From the NCBI RefSeq assembly GCF_021608225.1, contig NZ_JAKIJS010000001.1, positions 2,170,001-2,234,000 on the forward strand: 64,000 nt of DNA, in the 5' to 3' direction. Numbering within the stretch: the first letter of the stretch is position 1; the number at the start of each line of letters is the position of its first letter. The position numbers were made by a program, and so were the translations under genes. Below are positions 8,214-17,496 of the stretch, piece by piece. The notes below the pieces were generated by a model. It worked only from the letters and a program-made list of their open reading frames with translations. It searched no databases and was not told the DNA's origin. This stretch comes from Pseudalkalibacillus berkeleyi (GTDB taxonomy: Bacteria > Bacillota > Bacilli > Bacillales > Fictibacillaceae).

Positions 8214-9614
8214 CTATTTTGCTAGTTCATAGATTGCTTGTGCATATATGGCTGTTGCTTTTAGAAGATTTTCAATGTCTATATATTCGTCTTTTTGGTG
8301 GGCGAGTTCTGGGTCACCTGGGAATAACGCGCCGAACGCTACCCCTGCATCAAGTGATCGTGCATAAGTGCCTCCTCCAATAGAGATCAAATAGCCTTCA
8401 TCCCCTGTTTGCTCCTCGTAAACGTTCAGCAAAGTTTTGATTAATGGATGATCTTTTGGCACATGATGCGGTTTCAAGTGTTCAATTTCACACAACTCGT
8501 AACCGTATTTCTCCCCGACATCCGTTAAAACCTTATGAGTTCGCTCAAAATCATGGGAAACAGGGTAACGGAGGTTCATCCCAATTCGACCGCCTTCATT
8601 GGCCGTGTAAACGAAGGTTCCCGCGTTCATTGTTAACTCACCGGTAATTTCATCCGAATCCCGAATCCCTAGCTTTGCCCCTTCTGTATCAGCAGTCAAG
8701 TAGTCATTCACCAATCGAATGAACGAATCTCCATTCGGATCAAACGAATGCCCAGAAAGAAAAGCTGCCAAGAATAATCCTGCATTTTTACCCGTATGAG
8801 GTTTACTGCCGTGTACGGAGAGCCCTTCCAACTTGAATGTTACTTGATCACCGGCTACATGTGCGTCTCCGTTCAATCCATTTTCCTGGATAAACGATCT
8901 GTAATCGTCAACCACATCTCCAGAAAGTCCTCCAACGACTGCTTCAGCATAATCCGGGACCATATTCAGTCTTCGTCCGGAATCGAATGAAATTAAGCGA
9001 ACATCTCCGTCTACCGACTTTGTAAAATCTTTTTGCTTCCATTCGCAGTCATATAGCCCTTTTTCAGCATAAATGATTGGAAAAGCTGCATCTGGGGCAA
9101 ATCCCATAGTTGGCATCTCTTCGTGCTTGAAATAATGCTTCACGCACTGCCAGTTGCTCTCTTCATCTGTACCGAAAATGATTCGAACCCGCTTGTTCAG
9201 TTTCAGTCCAAGCTCTTGGACGATTTTCATCGCATAATAAGCTGCCATCGTCGGGCCTTTATCATCGATCGCACCTCTTGCGTAAATTCTACCGTCCCGA
9301 ATCTCAGCCGCAAATGGATCTGAACTCCATCCATCACCTGCAGGTACGACATCAATATGACAAAGGACGCCCACAAGCTCTTCCCCGCTGCCAAATTCTA
9401 AGTGCCCTGCATAGCCATCTACATTTTTACTCTGAAATCCATCAGACTCACCTTTTTCAAGTAAGTGAACGAGCGCTTGGTTGATTTTCTCTCCGAACGG
9501 CGCACCTTCTCTAGCCGTATCATGGTCTAACGTGCTTTCAATTTGTAGTAGGGCTTGCAGATCCTCTATGAGGGATGCCTTCCGTTTCTCTACTTCCTCT
9601 TTCCAATTAATCAT
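8214..9614 (-). CDS. pepV: Dipeptidase PepV (M20 zinc peptidase, YtjP)
   Basis: 466 residues, standard for PepV. Metal-site motifs are CHIDVVPAGDGW near residue 87 (His, Asp), GAIDDKGP near residue 117 (bridging Asp), GTDEESNW near residue 151 (Glu pair), and a C-terminal HQKDEYIDI His. It is a cytoplasmic dipeptidase that cleaves dipeptides, including beta-Ala-His-type substrates, after peptide uptake. The equivalent gene ytjP lies in the same region of B. subtilis. It follows the K+ channel gene by 23 bp on the same strand, so the two may be co-transcribed. Confidence 0.92.
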   Translation of the reverse strand: MINWKEEVEKRKASLIEDLQALLQIESTLDHDTAREGAPFGEKINQALVHLLEKGESDGFQSKNVDGYAGHLEFGSGEELVGVLCHIDVVPAGDGWSSDPFAAEIRDGRIYARGAIDDKGPTMAAYYAMKIVQELGLKLNKRVRIIFGTDEESNWQCVKHYFKHEEMPTMGFAPDAAFPIIYAEKGLYDCEWKQKDFTKSVDGDVRLISFDSGRRLNMVPDYAEAVVGGLSGDVVDDYRSFIQENGLNGDAHVAGDQVTFKLEGLSVHGSKPHTGKNAGLFLAAFLSGHSFDPNGDSFIRLVNDYLTADTEGAKLGIRDSDEITGELTMNAGTFVYTANEGGRIGMNLRYPVSHDFERTHKVLTDVGEKYGYELCEIEHLKPHHVPKDHPLIKTLLNVYEEQTGDEGYLISIGGGTYARSLDAGVAFGALFPGDPELAHQKDEYIDIENLLKATAIYAQAIYELAK

Positions 9615-9637
9615 CCGTTGATCCCTCCAGGTTGGTG

Positions 9638-10654
9638 TTAAGATTTACGTTTTATTTTATCAAACGTTTCTTTATCACAAATCACGAACAGACGTGAATC
9701 AGGATACAATGTCTCATTCAAGCGGCGATTGATATCCATTTTATCCCCATCTGAAATCAGTGTTGCCCCTTCTTGAAGCAAGTCTTCAAAGGCATCCTTG
9801 TACGTTCTCCACTCTTTCCGAGAAGGAATTTCGTATAGGTTATCTCCTATTCCGTGGCTCATCAATTGGCTGAAGATTTTCGAGATGCCATTTGAGATTG
9901 CAGAACGAACAGCTAACCTAGAAATCGTTTCGTTGGACAAAATAAATTCATCCACATCGACATGACGGAAGTTCTTTATATGTTCTTCGTTCAATATTTC
10001 TACTGTGCTATGAATCTCCGGTGATATCCGCTCAATCGTTGTGACAATCAACAATGTTTTTCCATCGGTCAATAATGGATCCTGTATTGAACCATCTGCA
10101 AATAACAATACAGCTGCCGCTTCCTGGAGATTCGCCTGCATTAGTACGTCCTGTTCTGCAGGATCTCCCTTCACATAGTGAACATGCTCATGTAAGAAAG
10201 GTGCTTTTTTCAACTGATCAATAATAACGATTTCACGAAAATTCTCAGTTTGTAATATTTCTTCAATTGCAAATTTCGCTTTCCTAGACCAACCAATAAT
10301 CACAATATGTCCATTTCCTTTATATGCCAACAATCCTTCCTCCTTTCTTCGTCTAAATGCACCGAAACTGTCTACAACTTTACCTATCACAACCCCGATT
10401 AATCCAATGCCAATTATGTATAAAAACATTGCATAAATACGTCCACCTACTGATGTTGGAGAAATGTCGCCATACCCTACAGTCGTTACTGTCGTCATAA
10501 CCCACCAAAGGGATTCGAAGAGACTGGTAAATGTTTCGGGTTCAATAATCACCATGATGAGTGAACTGAAAAAGACGAGTGTAAAAGTCATCGCCATTAA
10601 TACCCAATTACTTAATTTTATTACTCTAACGCGTAGCCATTTAAAAAATTGCAC
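9638..10654 (-). CDS. Potassium channel with RCK (TrkA-N) domain, YugO-like
   Basis: 338 residues. An N-terminal transmembrane helix (residues 17-37), a pore with the selectivity filter TTVGYGD near residue 57, and a second helix (IYAMFLYIIGIGLIGVVIG) are followed by a cytosolic RCK/TrkA-N Rossmann domain starting at GHIVIIGWS near residue 108. This is the two-helix, ligand-gated MthK/YugO layout. The start is GTG at 10654 with AAGGAGG 5 bases upstream; the overlapping ATG at 10656 is out of frame. No mstX-like gene precedes it, unlike yugO of B. subtilis. Confidence 0.88.
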   Translation of the reverse strand: MQFFKWLRVRVIKLSNWVLMAMTFTLVFFSSLIMVIIEPETFTSLFESLWWVMTTVTTVGYGDISPTSVGGRIYAMFLYIIGIGLIGVVIGKVVDSFGAFRRRKEEGLLAYKGNGHIVIIGWSRKAKFAIEEILQTENFREIVIIDQLKKAPFLHEHVHYVKGDPAEQDVLMQANLQEAAAVLLFADGSIQDPLLTDGKTLLIVTTIERISPEIHSTVEILNEEHIKNFRHVDVDEFILSNETISRLAVRSAISNGISKIFSQLMSHGIGDNLYEIPSRKEWRTYKDAFEDLLQEGATLISDGDKMDINRRLNETLYPDSRLFVICDKETFDKIKRKS

Positions 10655-10973
10655 ATGATCCTCCTTTCTCCACTTTTTACCAAATAATTGGATTTGGGTT
10701 TTGAATTATTCACAGAATTATTATACAATATTTTTAACTAGGAGGTGGGGTTGTAGTTACGAAATCCACTCAAAATGGGGATTGGAGTGGAGGAGTACAT
10801 CACGATACGGATGAACAGTACATCACATTGCTTTGTCATCAGTTTCCTCCCATTGTAAACGATTTATGCGATTGTACCAATTTATCAAATCATTCAATAC
10901 TTGCTTAATATCTGCTTAACATGGAATTGGTATAGTAACCATGAAGTCGTTAAATAAGGTAAGGAGTGGTTGT
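10655..10973. other. Intergenic stretch between divergent K+ channel and ytzE genes
   Basis: About 320 bp without a convincing gene. A 27-codon frame from 10774 lacks a ribosome site. The only regulatory signal clear to me is an extended -10 (TGGTATAGT, 10928-10936) for ytzE. The short sequence AGTACATCAC occurs twice (near 10794 and 10820). Confidence 0.5.
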
Positions 10974-11195
10974 TTGAGTCATTCGACTGAACGGATGTTG
11001 AACCGTGTAAAAGCTATTTATATGTATATTAATGAAAGCGGTCCGGTAACAACACAACAACTTGTCGACGAATTTGGTACGACAAAGAGAACGATTCAGC
11101 GAGATTTAAACGTATTAACGTACAACAACCTTGTAGCGAGCCCCACTAGAGGGGAATGGAACACGACATCAAAAAAAGTTAAAATAGCGCAGTAA
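10974..11195 (+). CDS. ytzE: Small DeoR-type HTH regulator YtzE
   Basis: 73 residues forming only a winged helix-turn-helix: RVKAIYMYINESG, then TTQQLVDEFGTTKRTIQRDL as recognition segment. It is of the DeoR N-terminal type without a sugar-phosphate effector domain, as for B. subtilis YtzE. Its target is unknown. The TTG at 10974 is preferred because AAGGAG sits 7 bases upstream and the length fits YtzE; the in-frame ATG at 10941 lies about at the transcription start implied by TATAGT at 10931-10936. Confidence 0.8.
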   Translation: MSHSTERMLNRVKAIYMYINESGPVTTQQLVDEFGTTKRTIQRDLNVLTYNNLVASPTRGEWNTTSKKVKIAQ

Positions 11196-11203
11196 ATATG
11201 AAA

Positions 11204-11236
11204 GGAGCTGACCGTTTATAGGTCAGCTCCCTATTT
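11204..11236. terminator. Bidirectional terminator between ytzE and PRC-barrel gene
   Basis: GGAGCTGACC and GGTCAGCTCC pair around a 7-base loop between two convergent stop codons. The flanking T-tracts are weak. Confidence 0.7.
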
Positions 11237-11239
11237 GTA

Positions 11240-11878
11240 TTATTTCGGATGCACGTCGTTAATGTCATCAACTAGATGATCTTTCATATGTTCAGGAACG
11301 ATAATATCTTCCGTTTCCAATTTGATATTATCTTCAAGCCTCATGTAGCGATTCGTATTGGACATGAGCTTTGCCCAAAATCCATCGGATAAAGATAGCC
11401 CCACAGCTCTTGATTGCTCCCAGTCGATAATAACATCCTGTACCTTCCCGATTGTTTCTCCGCTTTCTGTTTTTACTTTTTTGTGAATAATTGAATCTGT
11501 CGTAATCGAATCAATTGGATCATGTGATTGCTTTTCTATGCCAGAAATCTTTACTTTGTCTTCACCAAGATTTTGTACAGCGTTAAAGGGAATATAAAAT
11601 GTTTCTTTCGTGTAATTCTTAAAGTGCGCGTCCTCATTTGTTACTGGTGATGTATTCGTTGCATTAAGACCACCAACACTGTTCACGACATTATCCATTG
11701 ACGTTTCAAGGCGGTTTTCTTGAGCGTTCTCTTCAGGTCTTTTATCTACATAAAGTAGATAGTCTAAATCAAATGTCTTTTTATTTAGAAGGATGTCTTC
11801 CACCATATGGTTAAATGATTCTGAGGATTCACTACTGACAATTTCTTTATTTAAGATGTCTTTACCGAATATCAACAT
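11240..11878 (-). CDS. PRC-barrel domain protein
   Basis: 212 residues. Two PRC-barrel-like halves are suggested: residues 1-90 (LIFGKDILNKEIVSS) and the C-terminal half, where KVKTESGETIGKVQDVIID is the typical barrel motif. Proteins of this kind bind RNA-processing or photosynthetic complexes, or have unknown roles; no enzyme motif is present. AAAGGAG lies 8 bases before the ATG. It is convergent with ytzE and transcribed alone. Confidence 0.75.
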   Translation of the reverse strand: MLIFGKDILNKEIVSSESSESFNHMVEDILLNKKTFDLDYLLYVDKRPEENAQENRLETSMDNVVNSVGGLNATNTSPVTNEDAHFKNYTKETFYIPFNAVQNLGEDKVKISGIEKQSHDPIDSITTDSIIHKKVKTESGETIGKVQDVIIDWEQSRAVGLSLSDGFWAKLMSNTNRYMRLEDNIKLETEDIIVPEHMKDHLVDDINDVHPK

Positions 11879-11960
11879 ATTAGATTCTCCTTTCGTGGAT
11901 GTTTGATTATTACCCTACTCTACGAGAATTGAAACAATCAGAAGAGCGAGCAAACAAGAG

Positions 11961-12686
11961 TTATTCTTCATGAGAAGAAACTGCACCAATAGAGAGAAGT
12001 TCGTCTTCTGTTAAAGCTCTGTATTCCCCAAGGTTAAGTTCGGGATCAAGCTTTAACGCGCCCATTTCAATTCTTTTTAAATATGTAACCTTTTTTCCTA
12101 CGGCTTCAAACATCCTCTTTACTTGATGAAATTTTCCCTCCGTAATCGTCAACTCAATTTCTGAAGTTGCTCCACTTTTTAAAATTTTCAAATCAGCTGG
12201 TTTCGTTTCATAACCATCCTCGAGCGTAACCCCTTTTCGGAAAGCAATTTGATCGTCCTGCGTGACTTCTCCATCAATTACTGCAAAATAAACTTTTTGA
12301 ACATGCTTCTTAGGAGACAGCAGTTCATGAGCCAATCGACCATCATTTGTAATGAGTAGTAATCCTTCCGTATCCTTATCTAAGCGGCCAACAGGAAAGG
12401 GTTCAAACGCTGCATCTTCTAAATTAAGTAGATCGATAACCGTTTCATGACGACCATCCTCAGTTGCAGAAATGACACCGTCTGGTTTATTCAACATTAA
12501 ATATATATATTTCACATATTCAACTACTTCTCCACCGACTGTAATGACGTCTTGCTCAACGTCTACATGGGTCTTTCCATTTTTCACGGATTGATCATTT
12601 ACTTTGACGAGACCTTTTTTGAGCATTTTCTTTACATCATTCCGGCTTCCATAGTTCATATTTGCTAAAAATTTATCAATTCTCAT
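11961..12686 (-). CDS. ytzG: 16S rRNA pseudouridine synthase, RsuA family (YtzG-like)
   Basis: 241 residues: an N-terminal S4 RNA-binding domain (MRIDKFLANMNYGSRNDVKK) and an RsuA/RluB catalytic domain with GRLDKDTEGLLLITNDG near residue 101 that carries the catalytic Asp. Related enzymes make a single pseudouridine in 16S rRNA helix 18 (position 516 in E. coli). GGAGG precedes the ATG. The gene sits beside murJ (ytgP) as in B. subtilis. Confidence 0.88.
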   Translation of the reverse strand: MRIDKFLANMNYGSRNDVKKMLKKGLVKVNDQSVKNGKTHVDVEQDVITVGGEVVEYVKYIYLMLNKPDGVISATEDGRHETVIDLLNLEDAAFEPFPVGRLDKDTEGLLLITNDGRLAHELLSPKKHVQKVYFAVIDGEVTQDDQIAFRKGVTLEDGYETKPADLKILKSGATSEIELTITEGKFHQVKRMFEAVGKKVTYLKRIEMGALKLDPELNLGEYRALTEDELLSIGAVSSHEE

Positions 12687-12741
12687 AAAAGTTATCCTCC
12701 CAACAATTGTAAAATGGTAGCTTATTTTTAAATGAAGAGTG

Positions 12742-12747
12742 TATAAT
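12742..12747 (+). promoter_or_regulatory. -10 box before 12778 gene
   Basis: A perfect TATAAT ends 30 bp before the TTG start. No good -35 at 17 bp is seen. Its position rules out the longer in-frame start at 12739. Confidence 0.5.
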
Positions 12748-12777
12748 AAGAAAAATAGTGCAAAAGGAGGGGTACCA

Positions 12778-13215
12778 TTGAAGCGAAAGATCGGATTACT
12801 TGCTACTGGAAGAAAAAAACTAGGACATCCCGCACCTGTACTTGAATTTTATACAAGCCCATTGTTTCAGAAATCTGTTCAGTATGCAAAAGAGCATTAC
12901 GATGCGGTTTACTTCTATAATGCGAAAGACGGATTGTTACTACCCGATCAAACATTAGAACCTTATGATCTGTCTATCAAAACTTTCTCTATCATGGAGA
13001 AAAAAGTTTGGGCTCGCAAGGTCATTGAAAAGTTTCAACAATATGAATCACCTGAGAAGGTTGAAGTATATTTGCATGGTGGTAAAGTTTACAGAGATCA
13101 CTTAGAACCTCAACTTGAGGAAAAAGGATTCGAATATCTTATACCGATGAAAGGACTCGGAATCGGACAACAACTCGCTTGGTTTGATGAGCAGTTGAAA
13201 CAATCTAAATCCTAA
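12778..13215 (+). CDS. DUF6884-like protein of unknown function
   Basis: 145 residues. It begins KRKIGLLATGRKKLGHPAPV, then LYFSSPLF-type and YDAVYFYNAKDGLLLPDQ motifs, and ends with a predicted alpha/beta core (VEVYLHGGKVYRDHL). This resembles the DUF6884 group, whose members are suspected nucleic-acid-modification-related but are uncharacterised. The TTG start has AAAGGAGGGG 7 bases upstream. It stands alone between a divergent pseudouridine synthase gene and the convergent murJ. Confidence 0.65.
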   Translation: MKRKIGLLATGRKKLGHPAPVLEFYTSPLFQKSVQYAKEHYDAVYFYNAKDGLLLPDQTLEPYDLSIKTFSIMEKKVWARKVIEKFQQYESPEKVEVYLHGGKVYRDHLEPQLEEKGFEYLIPMKGLGIGQQLAWFDEQLKQSKS

Positions 13216-13229
13216 AAGGTTTATACATC

Positions 13230-13260
13230 AAAAAAAGAAGGCCCGTAAAAGGCCTTTTAA
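13230..13260. terminator. Terminator between 12778 gene and murJ
   Basis: AAGGCC, loop, GGCCTTTT, with A/T tails on both sides; usable in both directions. Confidence 0.7.
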
Positions 13261-14897
13261 TTTGCTCGCGTTTTTCTCCGTTTAAAGAATCGGTCAATCC
13301 GATCACCGAATATGTGTTGTAGGAGCCCTGAGAAGTGACTCATATATAGATAGACCCCTGCTCCTGCAATGACACTTACTAGTAATACTGAAAACGAAGT
13401 GAAGGTTTTCGTATAGTCTTTCCCCACAAGCGATTCCATTCCCCATTTAGTAAGAAGTACCGTAAGCACCATCATTCCAATGAACATCCCAATTAATAAC
13501 GTGCGTTTGAACACTGGTTTAAACGAATACTTCGCAGCCCGTTTAATAATGATTAAATTGATTACGATTGATAATGTGTATCCTAAGTTAGTCCCTATGA
13601 TCGCTCCAGATATGCCGAAAGAAGCGATCAGTACATAGTTCAAACTAAGCTTTACAAAAACGCCTATCAATAAACTATAAACTGCAAATCGTTGTTTGTT
13701 GATCCCTTGAAGAATGGCTGCCGTCACTGTAAACAAAGCGAATAAAATAGCTGTCGGTGCATACCAAGATAAAACAAATCCACCGATTTCAATGTTGTTT
13801 GAAAACAAAGTTGAGTAAGCTGGAAAACCGAGAATCGCTAGCCCTACCCCTGCAGGAACAGTCAGGAATAAAATGATCTCGAATGTTTTAGTAATTTGGT
13901 TCTGCAGTGTGCTAAAGTCCTTTTGGGTATAAAGTGTCGTAATCAACGGTATTACTGCTAATGCTAGTCCTGTCGATAGTGAAACAGGGATCATGATGAG
14001 TTTCTGTGCATAAGTTTGCATGACTGCAAAATAAGCTTCTGCTTGACCTAGGTCATATCCTAGTCCACTTCTCAACGCATTGTTGATTGTGAACATATCA
14101 ATATTTGAATAAATCGGTATAGCTAATCCAACTGCTACAAATGGGATTGCATATCCAATTAACTCTTTATACATCTTTACTAGTGGAATTTTATGATTCT
14201 CACTGTCCTTCATCATTTTATCAAGGTGAGGTTTACGCTTCTTCCAATACCAAATCAAAATGATTAATGATGCGAGTGCACCAATGAACGCTGCAAAAGT
14301 AGCGAATCCTACAGCGGTGCTTATTTGCCCATTAAAAATTTTCATAATTACGAAAGCACTTATTAAGATAAAACCGATTCTGACTATTTGTTCAACAATT
14401 TGAGAAAGTGCTGTCGGACCCATAGATTGGAAACCTTGAAAGTAGCCTCTGATCAAGCTCATGCTCGGTACGATCAACAAGGCAGTAGAAACAAGTCGTA
14501 TGACCATCGTCACATCACCGATCGAATTACCTTTCGTTCCTTTGTCTTCTACTAGGTACTGAGCAATCCACTCTGCCGAGAAGAATAACAGCAAAAAGGC
14601 AAGTACTCCACTTAACGACATCAACAATAATCCTGATTTTAAAAGGCGTCTCCCGGTCACATAATCTCCTAAAGCATTATATTTAGACACGAATTTAGAA
14701 ACGGCTAATGGTAAACCTAGCGTCGAAATACTAAGTAAAATGGTATAAGGCTGATATGCATAATTGTACAATGCACCTCCAGATACATCTGGAGACTCTA
14801 CGAGTTTCTCAAAAGGTATAACAAAAATCAGACCTAAAAATTTAGAAATGAAAGTAGCCGCTGTCAAAAGCAGCGTGCCACGAATTAGCTTTGACAT
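13257..14897 (-). CDS. murJ: Lipid II flippase MurJ (YtgP)
   Basis: 546 residues of MOP/MATE-like MviN/YtgP family with about 14 membrane helices. The N-terminus SKLIRGTLLLTAATFISKFLG and the GYFQGFQSMGPTALSQIVEQ segment (residues 150-170) are typical of the Bacillus YtgP branch. It flips lipid-linked peptidoglycan precursor to the outer membrane face. The ATG at 14897 is chosen by similarity to known YtgP starts; GGGAG is 12 bases upstream, a long spacing. It is divergent from ytfP, with a small unknown gene between. Confidence 0.88.
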   Translation of the reverse strand: MSKLIRGTLLLTAATFISKFLGLIFVIPFEKLVESPDVSGGALYNYAYQPYTILLSISTLGLPLAVSKFVSKYNALGDYVTGRRLLKSGLLLMSLSGVLAFLLLFFSAEWIAQYLVEDKGTKGNSIGDVTMVIRLVSTALLIVPSMSLIRGYFQGFQSMGPTALSQIVEQIVRIGFILISAFVIMKIFNGQISTAVGFATFAAFIGALASLIILIWYWKKRKPHLDKMMKDSENHKIPLVKMYKELIGYAIPFVAVGLAIPIYSNIDMFTINNALRSGLGYDLGQAEAYFAVMQTYAQKLIMIPVSLSTGLALAVIPLITTLYTQKDFSTLQNQITKTFEIILFLTVPAGVGLAILGFPAYSTLFSNNIEIGGFVLSWYAPTAILFALFTVTAAILQGINKQRFAVYSLLIGVFVKLSLNYVLIASFGISGAIIGTNLGYTLSIVINLIIIKRAAKYSFKPVFKRTLLIGMFIGMMVLTVLLTKWGMESLVGKDYTKTFTSFSVLLVSVIAGAGVYLYMSHFSGLLQHIFGDRIDRFFKRRKTRAN

Positions 14898-14983
14898 ATA
14901 TACGTCCAACTCCCAATGCCATAACATTTAATCTTATGTATTTTACCACAGTATGATAGCTTTCGCGAAAGCTTTTCCATTCT

Positions 14984-15358
14984 CTACGGTTGGGGGTTCA
15001 ATTCAATTCCAGGTAACCATAAAATTGTAGTTGCATCATCTACTTGTTCCAAAGGTAGAGAAGTTAGGGCAATTGTGAAGACCCCACTACCTTCACTCTC
15101 CATTAATAGCTTGCCAGCATGATCTTCTGCAAATAGAATGGCTCGCTCTTCTCCACTATTTAACTTGATACAAAATATGTAGCCATTAGAAGATTCATCC
15201 CAAAGCCACGCATAGGAATACCCTTTGTTTTCAAGTTGAACCAGTTCGGTAAACTGTCGAATGGATAATAATAAAACGTTCGATTCTCCATACGTCGTCC
15301 ATCCACCATCATCTGGTGTATGCGCTTCTGTTATTGAAGGTGTATAAGTGTTGTTCAT
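14984..15358 (-). CDS. Hypothetical protein, 124 residues
   Basis: A soluble acidic protein with no recognised domain. It opens with NNTYTPSITEAHTPDDGGW and is rich in aromatic and acidic residues, suggesting a compact beta-rich fold. AGAGGAG lies 10 bases before the ATG. It lies just upstream of murJ on the same strand (about 85 bp gap) and divergently from ytfP. I know no equivalent at this place in B. subtilis. Coding is supported by a good ribosome site and lack of a competing frame. Confidence 0.6.
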   Translation of the reverse strand: MNNTYTPSITEAHTPDDGGWTTYGESNVLLLSIRQFTELVQLENKGYSYAWLWDESSNGYIFCIKLNSGEERAILFAEDHAGKLLMESEGSGVFTIALTSLPLEQVDDATTILWLPGIELNPQP

Positions 15359-15438
15359 ATATTGATTACTCCTCTCATTTTCTTTTCGTACTAAACATGG
15401 TATCTTACTATGGAGTCAAGTAAAAGTAGGTGTAGGAT

Positions 15439-16701
15439 ATGAAATATGATGTAATTATTATCGGAGGCGGTCCATCTGGACTAATGGCAGCTGTCGCAAG
15501 TGCCTCAAATGGAGCCTCTGTTCTATTAGTAGATAAAGGAAATAAACTCGGTCGGAAGCTCGCGATATCAGGTGGAGGGCGTTGTAATGTTACTAATCGT
15601 CTACCCATTAATGAAATCATCAAGCACATCCCTGGTAATGGAAAGTTCTTATACAGTGCGTTTAACATTTTCAACAATGAAGATATTATCGCCTTTTTTG
15701 AAGGATTAGGTATTGAATTAAAGGAAGAAGACCACGGGCGGATGTTCCCTGTCAATAACAAAGCACAGTCTGTCGTAGACGCCATGCTGAATAAGATTCA
15801 TGACCTAGGGGTGAAAATCCGTACAAATACACAAGTCGAAAAAGTAATTTATAAGAATCAAGAAGCTAAAGGTATTCTCCTCAGAGACGGAGAAAAAATA
15901 GAAAGCAATGCCGTAATCATTGCGGTTGGTGGAAAGTCCGTCCCTCATACAGGCTCTACTGGAGATGGATATGTGTGGGCTGAAGATGCAGGGCATACAA
16001 TTACAAAACTATATCCAACAGAGGTGCCACTAACTTCAAATGAACGCTTTATTAAAGAAAAAGCGTTACAAGGGATCTCCTTACGTGATGTTGAATTAAG
16101 CGTGCTGAAGCCAAATGGAAAACCTATTATCACCCATCGTATGGACATGATTTTCACTCACCTTGGTATTTCGGGTCCTGCAGTATTAAGGTGTAGTCAA
16201 TTTGTCGTTAAAGCACTCAACAAGAGTAAAGATGGCCATGTACCGATGCGGATTGATCTCATGCCTGACAAAAATAATGAAGAAGTCTTTCAAGACATAA
16301 TGAAGATGTTGAAGGATGAACCAAAGAAAGCAATTAAGAATGCCTTGAAAGGGTGGATTCCTGAACGGTATCTCCACTTTCTATTGGACAAAGCCAATAT
16401 CCCTCTCGAAACTGTATACGCACAAGTTTCACATGCCGCATTACGAGATTTCGCATCACTTGTGAAAGGATTTACGTTCAATGTGAACGGAACGTTACCA
16501 ATTGAAAAAGCTTTCGTAACGGGCGGAGGCGTTTCAACAAAAGAAGTAGAGCCGAAAACGATGCGATCTAAGTTTGTTTCGAATTTATATTTTTGTGGAG
16601 AAATTCTAGACATTCACGGATATACAGGTGGCTATAACATTACGAGTGCATTCGTTACAGGGCATTTAGCCGGTACGAACGCAAGTGATCATCAAGCTTA
16701 G
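15439..16701 (+). CDS. ytfP: FAD-dependent oxidoreductase YtfP (HI0933/BaiN family)
   Basis: 420 residues. The N-terminal Rossmann motif [15 protein letters not shown] binds [23 protein letters not shown] near residue 37 is the family signature; a second dinucleotide patch is [20 protein letters not shown] near residue 160; the C-terminus has [10 protein letters not shown] and [14 protein letters not shown]. Function is not established, though related enzymes reduce unsaturated bonds. It is followed after 15 bp by an acetyltransferase gene in the same unit. Confidence 0.88.
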   Translation: MKYDVIIIGGGPSGLMAAVASASNGASVLLVDKGNKLGRKLAISGGGRCNVTNRLPINEIIKHIPGNGKFLYSAFNIFNNEDIIAFFEGLGIELKEEDHGRMFPVNNKAQSVVDAMLNKIHDLGVKIRTNTQVEKVIYKNQEAKGILLRDGEKIESNAVIIAVGGKSVPHTGSTGDGYVWAEDAGHTITKLYPTEVPLTSNERFIKEKALQGISLRDVELSVLKPNGKPIITHRMDMIFTHLGISGPAVLRCSQFVVKALNKSKDGHVPMRIDLMPDKNNEEVFQDIMKMLKDEPKKAIKNALKGWIPERYLHFLLDKANIPLETVYAQVSHAALRDFASLVKGFTFNVNGTLPIEKAFVTGGGVSTKEVEPKTMRSKFVSNLYFCGEILDIHGYTGGYNITSAFVTGHLAGTNASDHQA

Positions 16702-16716
16702 GAGGTAACGCGATCT

Positions 16717-17154
16717 ATGGATGGTTACACGATAACGACTGACCTTAACAAAATGGACCTAGTCTTCGTCCACTCATTTTTAAAAGAAAAATCGTATTGG
16801 GCGAAGGGAATTGATTTTGAAACAGTAAAAGAATCAATGAATCATTCGTTGTGCTTTGGCATTTTCGTTGAGGATACTGAAGAACAAGTAGGTTTCGCTC
16901 GTGTTGTAACCGATTATGCAACCTTCGGATATATGGCCGATGTGTTTGTAGTTGAAGCATACCGAGGTCGAGGTTTATCTAAATGGCTTATATCAGAAAT
17001 CATGGATCATCCAGATTTGCAGCGATTACGCAGGTTAATGCTCGTTACAAAAGACGCACAAGGCTTATACGAGCAATTCGGATTTGAAATCTACGATAAT
17101 GATGACAACGGATTAATGAGCATTCGTCGCAAAGCAGAAGATCTCTATCGTTAA
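16717..17154 (+). CDS. GNAT family N-acetyltransferase
   Basis: 145 residues. The acetyl-CoA-binding motif A is ADVFVVEAYRGRGLSKWLI near residues 73-91 (RGxGL/G type), with QLVGFARVVTD-like strand before it and GLYEQFGFEIYD at the end. Substrate unknown; small Bacillus GNATs of this shape act on small molecules or proteins. AGGAGG lies 11 bases upstream. It is probably co-transcribed with ytfP and closed by a terminator. Confidence 0.85.
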   Translation: MDGYTITTDLNKMDLVFVHSFLKEKSYWAKGIDFETVKESMNHSLCFGIFVEDTEEQVGFARVVTDYATFGYMADVFVVEAYRGRGLSKWLISEIMDHPDLQRLRRLMLVTKDAQGLYEQFGFEIYDNDDNGLMSIRRKAEDLYR

Positions 17155-17183
17155 GACCCCTAAAGGATCAAACGAATATGACT

Positions 17184-17222
17184 TAAAAAAAGGACAGACC
17201 TACCGTGTTTTGTCCTTTTTCA
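17184..17222. terminator. Terminator between GNAT gene and cse60
   Basis: AAAAAGGACA pairs with TGTCCTTTTT across a 15-base loop, between convergent genes; it has A and T tails for both strands. Confidence 0.75.
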
Positions 17223-17411
17223 TTTTCGGTAAAGAATCATTGCCGAAAAACTATAAAGCGATTCGAAGTCTGCAGTCTCTTCGTCTGCAGCGATTGAAAC
17301 CTGGTACTGTATGCTTATGAACTTAGATGGCAATAGCTCCGTGAAAAATTCATTAATGGATTCCTCTAGGTCCTCTTCATGTTCCGCTTCAAAGATTTTC
17401 ACTTGTAACAT
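17220..17411 (-). CDS. cse60: Sporulation protein Cse60 (YteV)
   Basis: 63 residues starting MLQVKIFEAEHEEDLEESIN, which matches the SigE-controlled Cse60 of Bacillus. The rest (FISIQYQVSIAADEE) is typical of the family. Its molecular role is unknown, but it is made in the mother cell. The start at 17411 is selected because a G-rich ribosome site (AGGGGGTGG) lies just upstream and family proteins begin here; the longer frame to 17513 is rejected. It indicates an endospore-forming organism. Confidence 0.85.
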   Translation of the reverse strand: MLQVKIFEAEHEEDLEESINEFFTELLPSKFISIQYQVSIAADEETADFESLYSFSAMILYRK

Positions 17412-17496
17412 AAAAAACCACCCCCTAGGAACTTCGCTCATTAGTAAGTTCACCTGGGAGTGTTTAATATCCTTTGACGAAAGCAAACTACTTTTG

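Noticed and set aside
10774-10857. Possible 27-codon gene upstream of ytzE
   Set aside because: No ribosome site, no similarity, and overlap with likely regulatory DNA.
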